Counted from the stretch's first letter, positions 26,124 through 36,587 are shown. The stretch is DNA of 64,000 nt from [Mycobacterium] stephanolepidis (GCF_002356335.1 NZ_AP018165.1:1736001-1800000); one strand, 5' to 3'. Numbers and translations are program-made. The notes: generated by a model from the sequence alone, not told the origin.

Positions 26124-27610
26124 GCCGGTATCCAGTTGCCGTGGAACTGGAAGGGTATGCGCGCCGGAAGATGAACGGTTGCAACCTTTTCCATCGACTG
26201 AGCATCGACGATCAACATGTTGCTCAGTTGAGTACTGCGGTCGTACTCGTATCCGATCAGCACCCCGTCACCCTCCTCGGCATCCGCGGAACGCGGCACG
26301 GGGGAGAACTCGCCGGGTATGTGTCCGGCCTCCAGCTTGTGTTCGGTGGTGCCACCGTCGGTGAGGTCGTAGCGGATCAGTGAGGCACGCGCGTCATCGA
26401 GGCTTTGCAGGGTGTCGATATCGGTATCGCCGACGCTCGTGGTGAATCCGTATCGGTGCGGCAGGCTGACCCGGCGCGGGTCGACCATGGGGAACTCCTG
26501 GAGCCGTTCGTCGGTCCATGATTCCTTGACCACACCGGTCTCCAGGTCGACCTCCCACCGGTGCAGCCGTGGGCGCCCCGTCCCCAGCACGTCGGCGATG
26601 TTGTACTCCGAGTCGTCTTCGGGTCCGGTGATCCGGCAGGCGTCGATGACGATGGTGCCGTCCGCTTCGTGTGCGTTGAGGGTGTGGAACACATAGCAGG
26701 GTTCGATCTCGAACCAGCGCACCGTCGCGGGCCCCTGGCGGGGTATCACGCCAATTCGGCTGGGATGGGAGGCTTTCCAGCGCAGGGGAACCTCGGCGGT
26801 CTTGGGTAGGGGTGCGCGGGCCACCAGCGAGCCGAGCAGCGCGGGCGGCTCGAATCGGCCGAGGAGCCCTGCCGCCATCCGAGTGATGAACGTCGGCGTC
26901 GCCGCGGGTGCCACCTTGCGCGTCAGGAGGTTGAGGTCGATCACCAGTGGGCAGTCGAAGATCATCACGTAGTTCTCGCTCAGGGCGATGTCGTGCAGCA
27001 ATGGCCTGCCCGGCACGTCCAGGGGCACACTCTTGCGCACCGTGCCGTCCGGGCCGATCACCACATAGCGCGCCACTGCCGGTCCGACGAGTTGGTAGGT
27101 GACTGCGTGCAACTCGCCGGTGACCGGATCCAGCTTGGGATGCCCGGTGTACCCGCCTTCCAGCGTGCGGCCGAAATCGCAGGTCCCGACGGTCTCGAGG
27201 TCATCGTCGAGCTCATAGGGCGCCAGACCGCCCTCGGCGCTGACGATCGTCTTACCGGCGAAGCCATACACATTCGTCTGCGGAGACACGGTCGTCACCC
27301 CGGCGCGATAGTTGGCCGGTTTCGGCTTCTCGCCGAGCAGTCTGGATACCTTCGGCGTGCGCACCCACCGGCTCCGGTACCACTCGGCGCGGCCATCGCG
27401 CAGCCGCACGCCGTGCACCATGCCGTCGCCGGTCGCGCCGAATACCGAGTAGTTGTCGGGGTCATATTGTCCGGGAAGGGGATTGGGACCGGTCCGGACG
27501 TAACGTCCGTTCAGGAACTTCGGTATCTCACCGGTGACCTGTAGGCCGGTTGCTGTTGTCTCCCGATCGACCGGGAGCACGGGCTCGTCGGAAAGTAGAT
27601 CTATTTCCAT
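26120..27610 (-). CDS. Carotenoid cleavage oxygenase family protein
   Basis: 496 residues from ATG 27610, which has AAAGGA 7 bases upstream; a longer in-frame ATG at 27634 lacks one. The RPE65/CCO seven-blade propeller is recognisable from FLNGRYVRTGPNP, GDGMVHGVRL, YTGHPKLD (His ligand), PLLHDIALSENY (His ligand), YVFHTLNAHE (His ligand) and IPFQFHGNWIP at the C-terminus (His ligand). All four iron-binding His are present. Members cleave carotenoids, apocarotenoids or stilbenes with O2. Mycobacterial Rv0654 is a relative. The TetR gene upstream may regulate it. Confidence 0.9.
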   Translation of the reverse strand: MEIDLLSDEPVLPVDRETTATGLQVTGEIPKFLNGRYVRTGPNPLPGQYDPDNYSVFGATGDGMVHGVRLRDGRAEWYRSRWVRTPKVSRLLGEKPKPANYRAGVTTVSPQTNVYGFAGKTIVSAEGGLAPYELDDDLETVGTCDFGRTLEGGYTGHPKLDPVTGELHAVTYQLVGPAVARYVVIGPDGTVRKSVPLDVPGRPLLHDIALSENYVMIFDCPLVIDLNLLTRKVAPAATPTFITRMAAGLLGRFEPPALLGSLVARAPLPKTAEVPLRWKASHPSRIGVIPRQGPATVRWFEIEPCYVFHTLNAHEADGTIVIDACRITGPEDDSEYNIADVLGTGRPRLHRWEVDLETGVVKESWTDERLQEFPMVDPRRVSLPHRYGFTTSVGDTDIDTLQSLDDARASLIRYDLTDGGTTEHKLEAGHIPGEFSPVPRSADAEEGDGVLIGYEYDRSTQLSNMLIVDAQSMEKVATVHLPARIPFQFHGNWIPA

Positions 27611-27706
27611 GTCGACATCCTTTGGCTGCGTCATTGAAGCTAGAACGTAGAGTCAAGCTCGACGGTAGACCCAATGAATGGGTATGGCAAGGATGGAATC
27701 CGGTGA

Positions 27707-28327
27707 CTACGAGTCGGTGGTCAGCGCGGCCGGATAGGCGGCGGAGACCCCCGCGATGATGAAGGTCGCGCACGTGCGCACCGCGACCGCAGGGTCGATG
27801 TGGTGGGTGATCGCGGTCAGCACTCCCGACATGATCGCCCGTGCGCTCATGGTCGCCAGCAGCAGGCGCCGGTGCGCCGCGGCCTCGTCCTGCGCCGGAT
27901 CCCCGAGCTGGAAGATGGACATGATGCGGGACACGGCGTCGGTGAGAACCTGTTCGTCGAACCCGGGCACCCGTGGCGCCGTGCTATCGGCCAGCAATTG
28001 CATGCCCAAGGGCCGAGCGGCCGCATGGTTGAAGAACGGCTCCAGGGCCGCGCTCAGTGATGCTGTCGGGTCGTTCAGGTCGAGGTTTTCCGGCATCGAC
28101 ACGTCGTCGAAGATCGCCCGCATGAGGTTGGCCTCGCGTCCGACGAGCCGGATGAGGAGTCCGTCCTTGGAGCCGAAATGTGCGTAGAGCGTTTGTTTGG
28201 TCACCTGGCCGGACGCCACTATCTGATCCATAGTGACTGTCCCGCAACCCTGTTCGGCCACAACGGGTAACACCAGATCGAGTAACTCGTCATCGGTGGG
28301 CCGATAGCCGGGGCTGCGTGACGTCAC
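27707..28327 (-). CDS. TetR-family regulator
   Basis: 206 residues from GTG 28327. N-terminal helix-turn-helix: TMDQIVASGQVTKQTLYAHFGSK, the canonical TetR recognition pattern (TLYxHFxSK). The C-terminal ligand domain is helical and has a TetR_C-like FEQVLT region. It lies 97 bases upstream of the carotenoid oxygenase gene on the same strand, so the oxygenase is a likely target. No clear ribosome binding site, so the exact start is uncertain. Confidence 0.85.
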   Translation of the reverse strand: MTSRSPGYRPTDDELLDLVLPVVAEQGCGTVTMDQIVASGQVTKQTLYAHFGSKDGLLIRLVGREANLMRAIFDDVSMPENLDLNDPTASLSAALEPFFNHAAARPLGMQLLADSTAPRVPGFDEQVLTDAVSRIMSIFQLGDPAQDEAAAHRRLLLATMSARAIMSGVLTAITHHIDPAVAVRTCATFIIAGVSAAYPAALTTDS

Positions 28328-28356
28328 TGCAGTACCGTAACCGCTTGGGGTGGCGG

Positions 28357-28950
28357 TTAGTCGAGCACTTTGATGGATAGCGTGGGTTTCGGCGTATCTC
28401 CGTGCTCCAGCCGGTCCCACACTGCGTCGATCAGCGGTTGCAGCAGCAGTGCGCCCATCTGCCGAACCATCACGGACACAACCTGAGTGGATTCGGGACG
28501 ATCGGTGGGGGCCATGCCCTCTTCGCGGAGTGTGGCCACCTCGTCGCGGGTCAGCTGAATCAGCGCGGTCAACATGCTCAACTGTTCTTCGGAAGGCTCG
28601 AGCACGGCCCGGCGCACGTAGTTCACGATCGGGGGATTGGCCTTGAGCATCGCGACGACGGCGGCGTCGCGGGCCGCGGCGAGCTTGCGCGGGTCCTTCT
28701 CTTCGTCGACCGATCGCAACGCTTCGACGTGGTAGTCGACTACCAGCTGATCCACGGCCTGACGCAAGCCGGCCTTGGTCTTGAAATGGTGTTGCACCAG
28801 TCCCAGCGTCACCCCGGCCGCGGATGCGACCGCGCGCAACGAAATTCGCTCCTCGCCGTACTGGGCGTACAAATCCAGCGCGGTATTGCGAATGCGCGCC
28901 TTCGCGGTCAAGTCCTCGTCAGTCGCGCGCGGGTTTGCCATGAGCCTCAT
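28357..28950 (-). CDS. TetR-family regulator of the divergent acyl-CoA dehydrogenase/thiolase operon
   Basis: 197 residues from ATG 28950 with AAGGGG upstream; ATG 28941 is possible. HTH: SLRAVASAAGVTLGLVQHHFKTK (QHHFKTK in place of YHHFxSK). The open frame continues far upstream across the divergent gene but that extension is antisense. A palindrome in the 72-base divergent gap suggests control of the adjacent fadE-thiolase pair. Confidence 0.85.
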   Translation of the reverse strand: MRLMANPRATDEDLTAKARIRNTALDLYAQYGEERISLRAVASAAGVTLGLVQHHFKTKAGLRQAVDQLVVDYHVEALRSVDEEKDPRKLAAARDAAVVAMLKANPPIVNYVRRAVLEPSEEQLSMLTALIQLTRDEVATLREEGMAPTDRPESTQVVSVMVRQMGALLLQPLIDAVWDRLEHGDTPKPTLSIKVLD

Positions 28951-28984
28951 CGTACCGCACCCCTTTACAAACGAATCTGAAACG

Positions 28985-28996
28985 ATACACTTGTAT
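28985..28996. promoter_or_regulatory. Candidate TetR operator
   Basis: ATACA and TGTAT arms around a CT centre, placed between the divergent TetR and acyl-CoA dehydrogenase starts and 27 bases before the dehydrogenase ATG. Its position is right for repression of both genes. Confidence 0.45.
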
Positions 28997-29022
28997 TGTC
29001 TCGACGAGGAGGTCACTGACAG

Positions 29023-30183
29023 ATGTCTGCACTTTTCCCGGCTTATCGCGCGTCCTGGGAGACCGATGCGCACCGCGACCTGCGCAAGCATGCCGCCGAG
29101 TTCCTGCGCAAGGAGTCCACGCCCAACCAGGAACGCTGGAGCGCCCAGCATCAGGTTGACCGCGAGTTCTGGAACAAGCTGGGCGACGCCGGTCTGCTCG
29201 GCCTGGACCTGCCCGAGGAATATGGCGGCGCGGGAGGCGATTTCGGCTTTTCGGCGGTGGTCGCCGAGGAGCTGGCACTGGCCCAGGACACCGCGACGGG
29301 CTGGGGCGTGCACTCGCCGATCGTCGCGCACTACATCAATACCTATGGCAATGCCGAGCAGAAGGACCGCTGGATGCCGGGCATCATCAGCGGTGACCTG
29401 GTGTTGGCCATCGCCATGACCGAGCCCGGAACGGGTTCGGATCTGCAAGGGGTGCGCACCAGCGCGGTCCGGGATGGCGACCACTACGTGATCAACGGCT
29501 CGAAGACGTTCATTTCCAATGGCACACACTGTGACCTGCTGGTGATCGTGGCCAAGACCGATCCATCCCAGGGGGCCAAGGGGATATCGCTCATCGTCGC
29601 CGAGACCAAGGACTTACCCGGATTCGAGCGTGGCCGGGTGCTGGAGAAGGTGGGGCAGCACGGGCAGGACACCCGCGAGCTGTTCTTCAGCGATATGCGG
29701 GTGCCGGTGGCCAACCGGCTCGGCGAGGAAGACGGACAGGGGTTCATCCAACTCATGACCCAGCTGGCGCGCGAGCGCCTCATCATCGCCTCGGGGAACG
29801 CCGGCATGGCCGAGGCCGCGGTGCTGGAGTCGATCACGTACACCAAGGAGCGTGAGGCATTCGGCCAGCCGCTCATCAAGTTTCAGAACACCAGGTTTCA
29901 GCTGGCCGAGCTGAAGGCCGAGGTGCTGTCCATCAAGACAACCGTCGACTGGTGCATCCAGAACTACATCGACGGTGCCAATGACCCCGCAACGGCTTCG
30001 ATGGCCAAGCTGGTGGCCACCGACAAGGGGGTTGCCGTGGTCGATCGATGCGTCCAGTTCTTCGGCGGATACGGCTACATGATGGAGTACCCGATCGCCC
30101 GTGCGTACGCCGCCGCACGCGTCAACAAAATCTACGGCGGCACAAGCGAAATCATGAAAGAACTCATCTCGCGGTCTCTGTGA
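29023..30183 (+). CDS. Acyl-CoA dehydrogenase, long-chain type
   Basis: 386 residues with GAGGAGG upstream of the ATG. The FAD/substrate motif AIAMTEPGTGSDLQG and C-terminal RVNKIYGGTSEIMKELI match long-chain acyl-CoA dehydrogenases, where the catalytic Glu is on an internal helix rather than in the YxGT loop. Followed after 22 bases by a thiolase gene and divergent from a TetR regulator, which suggests one inducible beta-oxidation-type operon. Substrate unknown. Confidence 0.9.
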   Translation: MSALFPAYRASWETDAHRDLRKHAAEFLRKESTPNQERWSAQHQVDREFWNKLGDAGLLGLDLPEEYGGAGGDFGFSAVVAEELALAQDTATGWGVHSPIVAHYINTYGNAEQKDRWMPGIISGDLVLAIAMTEPGTGSDLQGVRTSAVRDGDHYVINGSKTFISNGTHCDLLVIVAKTDPSQGAKGISLIVAETKDLPGFERGRVLEKVGQHGQDTRELFFSDMRVPVANRLGEEDGQGFIQLMTQLARERLIIASGNAGMAEAAVLESITYTKEREAFGQPLIKFQNTRFQLAELKAEVLSIKTTVDWCIQNYIDGANDPATASMAKLVATDKGVAVVDRCVQFFGGYGYMMEYPIARAYAAARVNKIYGGTSEIMKELISRSL

Positions 30184-30205
30184 CCCGGCACGGTAAGGAG
30201 CAGCA

Positions 30206-31414
30206 GTGAAGCAGCAGAACAAGGTTTTCGTCGTCGGCGTCGGCATGACGAAGTTCGAGAAGCCCGGAAGCCGTGAGGGCTGGGACTATCCGGCCATGGT
30301 CAAGGAGAGCGGAACCAAGGCACTCGATGACGCCGGGGTGCGCTATGAACAGATTGAGCAGGCCTTCGTCGGAAACGTGTACGGGGATTCGTGTTCCGGG
30401 CATCGCGCCCTCTACGAGCTGGGCCACACCGGAATCCCGATCTACAACGTCAACAGCAACTGCTCGACAGGATCGACCGCACTGTTCATGGCGGCCAACG
30501 CCATTCGTAGCGGTCAATCGGACGTCGTGCTGGCCGCCGGGTTCGAGAAGATGGAACGCGGATCGCTGAGCATGAAGTACACCGATCGCGAGTCACCCTT
30601 GATGCCGCAGATCAACCGTCTCGGTGAGCTGACGCCGCCGCAGATGCCCATGACCGCGTGGATGTTCGCCGCCGCCGCCGAGGAATACATGCGCGAGTAC
30701 GGCCTGACCGCCGAGCAGTTGGCGTGGATCGGCTACAAGAACCACAAGCATTCGGTGAACAACCCGTACAGCCAGTTTCAGGACGAGTACTCACTGGAAG
30801 ACATCCTGTCGTCACGGAGCATTGTGGCGCCGTTGACCAAGCTGCAGTGCTCGCCCACCTCGGACGGATCGGCGGCAGCCATCGTGGCCGGCGAGGAGTT
30901 CGTCGACAAGCACGGACTCGCCGATCAAGCCGTCGAGATCGTCGGACAGGCCACCGTCACCGACCGGGCCGACACCTTTGACGGCACCGCGGCGGGCATC
31001 GTCGGCGCACACATGAACAAGGCGGCGATCGCCGCCGTCTACGAGCAGGCGCAGATCGGCCCCGAGGATATCGACGTGGTGGAGCTACACGACTGCTTCT
31101 CGGCCAACGAGGTCCTGGTGTACGAGGCGCTCGGGTTCTGCGAGCAGGGGGAGGCCGGCAAGCTGATCGACAACGAGGACACCACCTTTGGTGGCAAGTG
31201 GGTGGTCAACCCGTCGGGTGGCTTGATCTCCAAGGGGCATCCGCTGGGTGCCACCGGGCTGGCCCAATGCGCGGAACTGAACTGGCAGCTACGCGGGCAG
31301 GCCGATAAGCGTCAGGTCGCGGGCGCCGCCACCAAGAATGGTGTGGCGCTGCAACACAACATCGGGCTGGGTGGCTCGGTGGTGGTGACCGCATACCGCC
31401 CGGCGCAGCGTTAG
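30206..31414 (+). CDS. Thiolase of the SCP-x/lipid-transfer class
   Basis: 402 residues. The acylation Cys lies in [24 protein letters not shown] and [14 protein letters not shown] give the His and downstream active-site features of the SCP-x thiolase branch, which lacks the classical C-terminal CGG motif. AAGGAG precedes the GTG. Such proteins cleave branched or sterol-derived 3-ketoacyl-CoA. Co-transcribed with the acyl-CoA dehydrogenase. Its stop overlaps the convergent monooxygenase gene by 4 bases. Confidence 0.88.
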   Translation: MKQQNKVFVVGVGMTKFEKPGSREGWDYPAMVKESGTKALDDAGVRYEQIEQAFVGNVYGDSCSGHRALYELGHTGIPIYNVNSNCSTGSTALFMAANAIRSGQSDVVLAAGFEKMERGSLSMKYTDRESPLMPQINRLGELTPPQMPMTAWMFAAAAEEYMREYGLTAEQLAWIGYKNHKHSVNNPYSQFQDEYSLEDILSSRSIVAPLTKLQCSPTSDGSAAAIVAGEEFVDKHGLADQAVEIVGQATVTDRADTFDGTAAGIVGAHMNKAAIAAVYEQAQIGPEDIDVVELHDCFSANEVLVYEALGFCEQGEAGKLIDNEDTTFGGKWVVNPSGGLISKGHPLGATGLAQCAELNWQLRGQADKRQVAGAATKNGVALQHNIGLGGSVVVTAYRPAQR

Positions 31415-32784
31415 GCGGCGTGCACCAGCCCGGACCGGGCGAACCGTCCGGCGGGGGAGAACCGCTCCAGGATGGCGTCGGCGGGTTCCCCCGCCCATTC
31501 GGTGATGAGTTCCTTGGCCGCCTCGATCGAGGTCACTGCCTCGAACGGCTTCGGATCATCGAGCAGGCTGAAGAGTTTGGATGCGAATCCCTCGTGCACA
31601 TGGCCCGCCGCGAATAACAGATCGCCATAGTCGTGCAGCTCGTCGTCGCCGAGATAGAGCCGGGTCACCAACTGCGCGGCACGCGCCCGCCGGTTGTAGA
31701 ACTCCTCGAAAGCCGCAGTGAGCCAGGCGGTGTCGAAGGGCCCGTCGTGCGCGGCGGCCTTGTGAACCAGCGCCGCGGCCTGCACCAGGCCGCCCTGCGC
31801 GCCCTGACCGGCGATCGGGTCATAGGCGACCGCGGTGTCGCCGAGCGCCGCCACGGGATGTCCGCCGGCGGTGTGTCCCACTCCGTGCCGCACCAGCTGC
31901 GTGACGGCGCCGGTGATCCACGAATGCGGATCCTCCTCGATGACGTTGAGCGACAACACCTCCGGAAGATCCCAGTCGATGTACTCGCGATGCACGTCGG
32001 TGACGGCCTGTAGTGCGGAGGCGGCGCTGTCGACGGCCGAGTACCGCCGTTCCCAGTCGCTACCGAGTTTGGCCCAGGTGAGGAACGACCACGACGGTCC
32101 GGCATCTTTGTGCAAGTAGGGGCCCCACCATGCCTCGCCCTGATCGGTGATGAACGAGAACGCGCTGTGGCGTCCACCGGCGGGCCCCCGGTGCGCGAAG
32201 ACATCGGGCCCGTGTCCCAAGCCCGCGACCGTCAACATCAGCAGCCGGCGTTGGGGACGGTCATACACCGTGCGGGAGGCATCCACCGGGAACAGCGAGG
32301 ACAACCCGCCGCGGCCGGTTGCCACCAGCGTCAGGTCGTGGACGGCGGCGATCGCGTCGAGCCTTTCCGGATCCACCTGCTCGACGACAAGACGTCCGCC
32401 GCGCTCCTGGAACTGGATGAGGCGATCATCGGCCTTGAGCCGGGTATCGACGGCGACACCCCGCGTGCCGCGGTCGAAGTCGGCATCGAAGGCGATGACC
32501 TCGGGACGGCCGGGTTCGCCGCCGTCGACCAGGCGCACGCTGAGTCCGGTCGAGGTGGGGCCGGGCTCCAGGTAGCTGGTCAGCCCCAGGCTCGCCTCGG
32601 CACGTTGCGCCTCGCCGAATATCAGCGCGGTGCCGGTGGCCGGCACGTCCTCACGCAAACTCCGTTGGTCCCGGTCGCTGTAGATCGTGACGTCAAAACC
32701 CTTGTCCAGCAGCCCCAATGCGGCCGTGGCGCCGGTCTGTCCCGCGCCGATGATGGCCGCCTTGCGCCCGTGTCGTGTCGTCAT
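31411..32784 (-). CDS. FAD-dependent monooxygenase, styrene monooxygenase StyA-like
   Basis: 457 residues from ATG 32784. FAD dinucleotide motif [16 protein letters not shown] at the N-terminus, second FAD motif [20 protein letters not shown] toward the C-terminus. The overall pattern matches the two-component StyA-like epoxidase group, which needs a separate flavin reductase; none is adjacent. Substrate unknown. Confidence 0.8.
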   Translation of the reverse strand: MTTRHGRKAAIIGAGQTGATAALGLLDKGFDVTIYSDRDQRSLREDVPATGTALIFGEAQRAEASLGLTSYLEPGPTSTGLSVRLVDGGEPGRPEVIAFDADFDRGTRGVAVDTRLKADDRLIQFQERGGRLVVEQVDPERLDAIAAVHDLTLVATGRGGLSSLFPVDASRTVYDRPQRRLLMLTVAGLGHGPDVFAHRGPAGGRHSAFSFITDQGEAWWGPYLHKDAGPSWSFLTWAKLGSDWERRYSAVDSAASALQAVTDVHREYIDWDLPEVLSLNVIEEDPHSWITGAVTQLVRHGVGHTAGGHPVAALGDTAVAYDPIAGQGAQGGLVQAAALVHKAAAHDGPFDTAWLTAAFEEFYNRRARAAQLVTRLYLGDDELHDYGDLLFAAGHVHEGFASKLFSLLDDPKPFEAVTSIEAAKELITEWAGEPADAILERFSPAGRFARSGLVHAA

Positions 32785-32858
32785 GCCGCCACTATCGGCG
32801 TGTGGCCTTATGTGCGAAAGGCACCCGCTCATGGTGATTGCAAGGTCCATAATCGGGT

Positions 32859-33923
32859 GTGCAAAATCGGCAACAGCTAGAGCCAGGGTTTCAGTACCTG
32901 CTGGTTACCGATGCGCTTCGAGGCGCTGGGCAGTTGAGGCAGCTCAAGGTTGGCATCGGGGTCTTGTGCTTCTCGATCGTGCTGTTTGCTGGGGCCACCC
33001 AGTTCATCCCGTTGGGGCCACAGGGTGTGTGGCCACGCAGCATTCAGGCCATCGCGGCCGCCGTAGCGGTAATCGTCGGCCTGTGTTGGATCATGTTTCC
33101 CTGGCCGAGCCGACGCGGCATGGTCGCGTTTGTCATCTGGGCGGATGTCACCCTGGCGATAGCGGCAGCCACATTTTCCGACCCGACTGCCAGGCTTTCC
33201 GCGGTCGTGTATCTGAGCCTGGTCGGCCTTCTTCCCACCTTCTTCCTCGGAAGACGCGCGCTGGTGCGTCACTGCGGCTTCGCCCTGGCGTTGTTCGGTG
33301 GGCTGGTAACCATGAACATCCTGGTCGACGGTGCGACCTGGTCCTCGCAGTTCACCTACGGTGCACCCGCACTGGCCGCGGTGGTGCTGATGCCGGCCAT
33401 CATCCAAGTGGTTCTCGAAGGAGGCCGCGACTCGATCCTGGCCGCGGCGGTATCGGCGAACCGCGATCCGCTGACGGGCCTGTTGAACCGTCGGGGGGTG
33501 ACCACCGCGATCGACCTGCTGCACCAAGACCGCATCGATGCCGTCAACGTCGTTGTGGTGCTGATGGATGTGGACGGACTCAAGCAACTCAACGACTCCC
33601 GCGGCCACGGCGCCGGCGATGAGATCTTGAAGGCAGTGGCAGCCATGCTGACCGCGCGCACGCGGGTCGGCGAAATCGCCGCACGCATCGGCGGTGACGA
33701 GTTCCTGGTCGTCGCGTTTCCCGGACGTGCCGAGGACATCGAGAGCACGGTGCGCCGCGTGAGCACGCCGCGCGCGGGCATCGACTCGTGGAGCGTGAGC
33801 GTCGGCGCCGCCTGGCAGTCTCGAGTTGGAGGCGGAATTGACCTGGATTCGCTTGTCCAACAGGCAGATTACGAGCTGTACAAGGTGAAAAGCTCGCGCG
33901 GGATGTTAGATCCCCAGCACTGA
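32859..33923 (+). CDS. Membrane diguanylate cyclase (GGDEF)
   Basis: 354 residues. The first 190 contain about six membrane helices, a mycobacterial MASE-like sensor. The C-terminal GGDEF domain starts RDPLTGLLNRRG and has an intact RIGGDEFLV active site with no RxxD inhibitory site apparent. Reaction: two GTP to cyclic di-GMP. No EAL domain is present, so this is a synthesis-only enzyme. Start upstream of the first helix at ATG-like GTG 32859 (MQNRQQLEPG). Confidence 0.9.
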   Translation: MQNRQQLEPGFQYLLVTDALRGAGQLRQLKVGIGVLCFSIVLFAGATQFIPLGPQGVWPRSIQAIAAAVAVIVGLCWIMFPWPSRRGMVAFVIWADVTLAIAAATFSDPTARLSAVVYLSLVGLLPTFFLGRRALVRHCGFALALFGGLVTMNILVDGATWSSQFTYGAPALAAVVLMPAIIQVVLEGGRDSILAAAVSANRDPLTGLLNRRGVTTAIDLLHQDRIDAVNVVVVLMDVDGLKQLNDSRGHGAGDEILKAVAAMLTARTRVGEIAARIGGDEFLVVAFPGRAEDIESTVRRVSTPRAGIDSWSVSVGAAWQSRVGGGIDLDSLVQQADYELYKVKSSRGMLDPQH

Positions 33924-33930
33924 TCCGCCG

Positions 33931-35019
33931 TTAGAGCACGACCACCGAGCGCAGCACCTGCCCGTGATGCATTTTCTCGAAGGCTTCTTCGATATCACCG
34001 ATGTTGATGCGTTCGGTGACGAAGCGATCCAGGGGGAGCCGGCCCTGCTGGTGCAGGCTGACCAGGGTGGGGAAGTCCCGTTCGGGTAGGCAGTCGCCGT
34101 ACCAAGAGGATTTCAGCGATCCGCCGCGGGAGAAGAAGTCGATCAGCGGCATCTCGAGTTTCATGTCGGGGGTGGGGACCCCCACCAGCACGACGGTGCC
34201 CGCCAGGTCACGGGCGTAGAACGCCTGCTTCCAGGTTTCCGGGCGGCCCACCGCATCGATCACGACATCGGCACCGAACTCATCGGTGAGTTCCTGCACA
34301 GCGGTCACCACATCGTCGACCGTGCGGGCGTTGATGGTGTCGGTGGCTCCGAAGTCCTTGGCCCAGGCCAGTTTGGTGTCGTCGGTGTCGATGGCGATGA
34401 TCTTGCGTGCCCCGGCCAGCTTGGCGCCGGCGATGGCGGCGTCCCCGACCCCGCCGCATCCGATGACCGCGACCGAATCATCGCGGCCGACGTTGCCGGT
34501 GTTGACGGCAGCACCCAAACCGGCCATCACACCGCAACCCAGCAGGCCGACCACGGCCGGATCGGCGGTGGGGTCGACCTTGGTGCATTGGCCGGCGTGC
34601 ACCAGCGTCTTCTCGATGAACGCGCCGATGCCCAGGGCGGGGGTCAGCTCGGTGCCGTCGGTCAACGTCATCTTCTGAGTCGCGTTGAACGTGTCGAAGC
34701 AGTACTGCGGGCGTCCGCGCTTGCAGGCCCGGCACACCCCGCACACCGCTCGCCAGTTCAGGATCACGAAATCACCCGGCTCGACAGTGGTTACGCCCTC
34801 GCCGACGGTCTCCACGATCCCGGCTGCCTCATGGCCCAACAGGAACGGGAACTCGTCGTTGATACCGCCCTCGCGGTAGGTCAGATCGGTGTGGCAGACG
34901 CCGCACGCCTGCACCTTCACCACAACCTCACCGGGGCCCGGATCGGGAACCACGATGTCCACCAATTCCACCGGAGCCTTCACCGACCGAGCGATCACAC
35001 CGCGCACAGTTTGAGACAT
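33931..35019 (-). CDS. mscR: S-(hydroxymethyl)mycothiol dehydrogenase
   Basis: 362 residues, zinc-containing class III-like alcohol dehydrogenase. Catalytic zinc ligands in [10 protein letters not shown] and GHEAAG; structural zinc Cys cluster [15 protein letters not shown]; Rossmann [14 protein letters not shown]. The match to the mycothiol-dependent formaldehyde dehydrogenase/S-nitrosomycothiol reductase of actinobacteria (Rv2259) is good, and its neighbours (beta-lactamase-like, DUF3145) are the same as in M. tuberculosis. Role: formaldehyde and S-nitrosothiol detoxification with mycothiol. Confidence 0.9.
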   Translation of the reverse strand: MSQTVRGVIARSVKAPVELVDIVVPDPGPGEVVVKVQACGVCHTDLTYREGGINDEFPFLLGHEAAGIVETVGEGVTTVEPGDFVILNWRAVCGVCRACKRGRPQYCFDTFNATQKMTLTDGTELTPALGIGAFIEKTLVHAGQCTKVDPTADPAVVGLLGCGVMAGLGAAVNTGNVGRDDSVAVIGCGGVGDAAIAGAKLAGARKIIAIDTDDTKLAWAKDFGATDTINARTVDDVVTAVQELTDEFGADVVIDAVGRPETWKQAFYARDLAGTVVLVGVPTPDMKLEMPLIDFFSRGGSLKSSWYGDCLPERDFPTLVSLHQQGRLPLDRFVTERINIGDIEEAFEKMHHGQVLRSVVVL

Positions 35020-35043
35020 GCGTCAGACGCTACAGTCCCAGGC

Positions 35044-35862
35044 ATGGGTGCCCTCGACCTCGTCACCGATTGGCCAGTACCCACCGTCGCCGCCGCGGTG
35101 GTGGGGCCGGAGGGGATAAGGGCCCAAACCGGCCCTGTCACGCACCAATTCGCGCTCGCATCGGTCACCAAACCATTGGTGGCCCGGGCCGCACAGGTGG
35201 CGCTGGAGGAAGGTGCCGTGGAGCTTGCGACGCCGGCCGGCCCGCCCGATTCGACTGTCGAACATCTGCTGGCGCACGCGTCGGGGCTGTCAATGCTCTC
35301 CGACGCCGTCATAGCCAAGCCCGGTACTCGCCGGGTGTATTCGAACTACGGCTTCGCGGTGCTGGCGCATACGGTGCAGGCCGGGTCCACCATCGAGTTC
35401 GGTCAGTACCTCCATGAGGCGGTGTTCGAGCCACTCGGTATGGGGCACACGGTGTTGCCCGGCGGAGCAGACACCGCCGGGTACGGGGGAGCCTCCACCG
35501 TCGTGGACCTGGTGGCCTTCGCCGGCGAGCTGCTGCGTCCGCGTCTTGTGACGGCCGAGACGCATCAGCGTGCGACGAACGTCGTCTTCCCGGGATTGGA
35601 CGGGGTGCTGCCCGGCTACGGCGTGCAACGCCCCAACGACTGGGGGCTGGGCTTTGAGATCAAGGGCACCAAGATTCCGCACTGGACCGGTACCGAGAAT
35701 TCACCGGCCACCTACGGCCACTTCGGGCAGTCCGGCACGTTCCTATGGGTGGACCCGATCGCCGATCTGGCACTCGTCGTGCTGACCGACAGGCCCTTCG
35801 ACGGTTGGGCCAACCAGCTGTGGCCACAGCTCTCCGACGCCGTGCTGGCCGAGTTCGGGTAG
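35044..35862 (+). CDS. Serine beta-lactamase/penicillin-binding-like hydrolase
   Basis: 272 residues from ATG 35044. SVTK (S-x-x-K nucleophile, about residue 42), YSNYG (Y-x-N) and a GHFGQSGT C-terminal motif place it in the class C beta-lactamase-like serine hydrolases. No signal peptide, so cytoplasmic esterase or peptidase activity is more likely than beta-lactam resistance. Counterpart of Rv2257c by position; divergent from mscR with 24 bases between. Confidence 0.85.
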   Translation: MGALDLVTDWPVPTVAAAVVGPEGIRAQTGPVTHQFALASVTKPLVARAAQVALEEGAVELATPAGPPDSTVEHLLAHASGLSMLSDAVIAKPGTRRVYSNYGFAVLAHTVQAGSTIEFGQYLHEAVFEPLGMGHTVLPGGADTAGYGGASTVVDLVAFAGELLRPRLVTAETHQRATNVVFPGLDGVLPGYGVQRPNDWGLGFEIKGTKIPHWTGTENSPATYGHFGQSGTFLWVDPIADLALVVLTDRPFDGWANQLWPQLSDAVLAEFG

Positions 35863-35933
35863 GGGTTCTGAAACTCTCAGGAAGCCGTTACCTCAAATTG
35901 GGCTCTGGGACTGGCGCAACACGCGCACCACAG

Positions 35934-35964
35934 GGCACAATGGTGTCACAAGGCACATTGGTGT
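35934..35964 (+). repeat. Tandem 13-bp direct repeats upstream of DUF3145 gene
   Basis: GGCACAATGGTGT (35934-35946) and GGCACATTGGTGT (35952-35964) differ at one base and start 18 bases apart. They lie about 80-110 bases before the DUF3145 start. Spacing near two helical turns suggests binding of a dimeric regulator. Confidence 0.45.
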
Positions 35965-36040
35965 AATTCGGTAACACGCTCTGAAAGCTTCGCGAGTCGT
36001 TGGGGAAGACGTCCTCGTCGAAGACAAAGGAGCACTACGA

Positions 36041-36583
36041 ATGCACGCGTCGCCTCAGTTCGCCGACTCGACAACCGGCGTGGTGTATGTCCATGCCTCT
36101 CCGGCTGCGGTGTGCCCGCACGTCGAGTGGGCTTTGTCGTCGACCCTGTCGGCGATCTCATCGAGCCGCCCGGCGGAAGTCTCGCTGCGCTGGCAGGCAC
36201 AACCGGCCATGCCGGGGCAGCTGCGCGCCGTCACCAACTGGGTGGGGCCCGTCGGCACGGGTGCGCGCCTGGCCAACGCCCTGCGCTCATGGCCCGTGCT
36301 GCGCTTCGAGGTCACCGAGGATGCCAGCGATGGCGTGGACGGTCAGCGCTTCAGCCACGTCCCGCAGCTGGGCATGTGGAGCGGCAGCACGAGCGCCAAC
36401 GGCGACATCATGGTCAGCGAGATGCGGTTGCGCACGTTGTTGGACGGGGATATGCGATCGGACCCCGGCAGCATCACCGCCGAACTCGACAACATGCTGG
36501 GCACCGCGTGGGATGACGCGTTGGAGCCGTACCGCAGCGGCGGCGACGGCGCCGAGGTCACCTGGCTCCGCGGAGTCGGCTAA
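36041..36583 (+). CDS. DUF3145 domain protein
   Basis: 180 residues, counterpart of Rv2256c. Starts GVVYVHASPAAVCPHVEWAL and includes LRFEVTEDAS and MVSEMRLR, the known pattern of the actinobacterial DUF3145 family. No signal peptide. AAAGGAG precedes the ATG. The family is broadly conserved in actinobacteria but has no assigned function. Position near the fatty-acid block is conserved. Confidence 0.85.
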   Translation: MHASPQFADSTTGVVYVHASPAAVCPHVEWALSSTLSAISSSRPAEVSLRWQAQPAMPGQLRAVTNWVGPVGTGARLANALRSWPVLRFEVTEDASDGVDGQRFSHVPQLGMWSGSTSANGDIMVSEMRLRTLLDGDMRSDPGSITAELDNMLGTAWDDALEPYRSGGDGAEVTWLRGVG

Positions 36584-36587
36584 AGCC

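Noticed and set aside
28951..29529. Extension of the TetR frame upstream as one 390-residue protein
   Set aside because: The extension is antisense to the divergent acyl-CoA dehydrogenase; the TetR fold starts at 28950.
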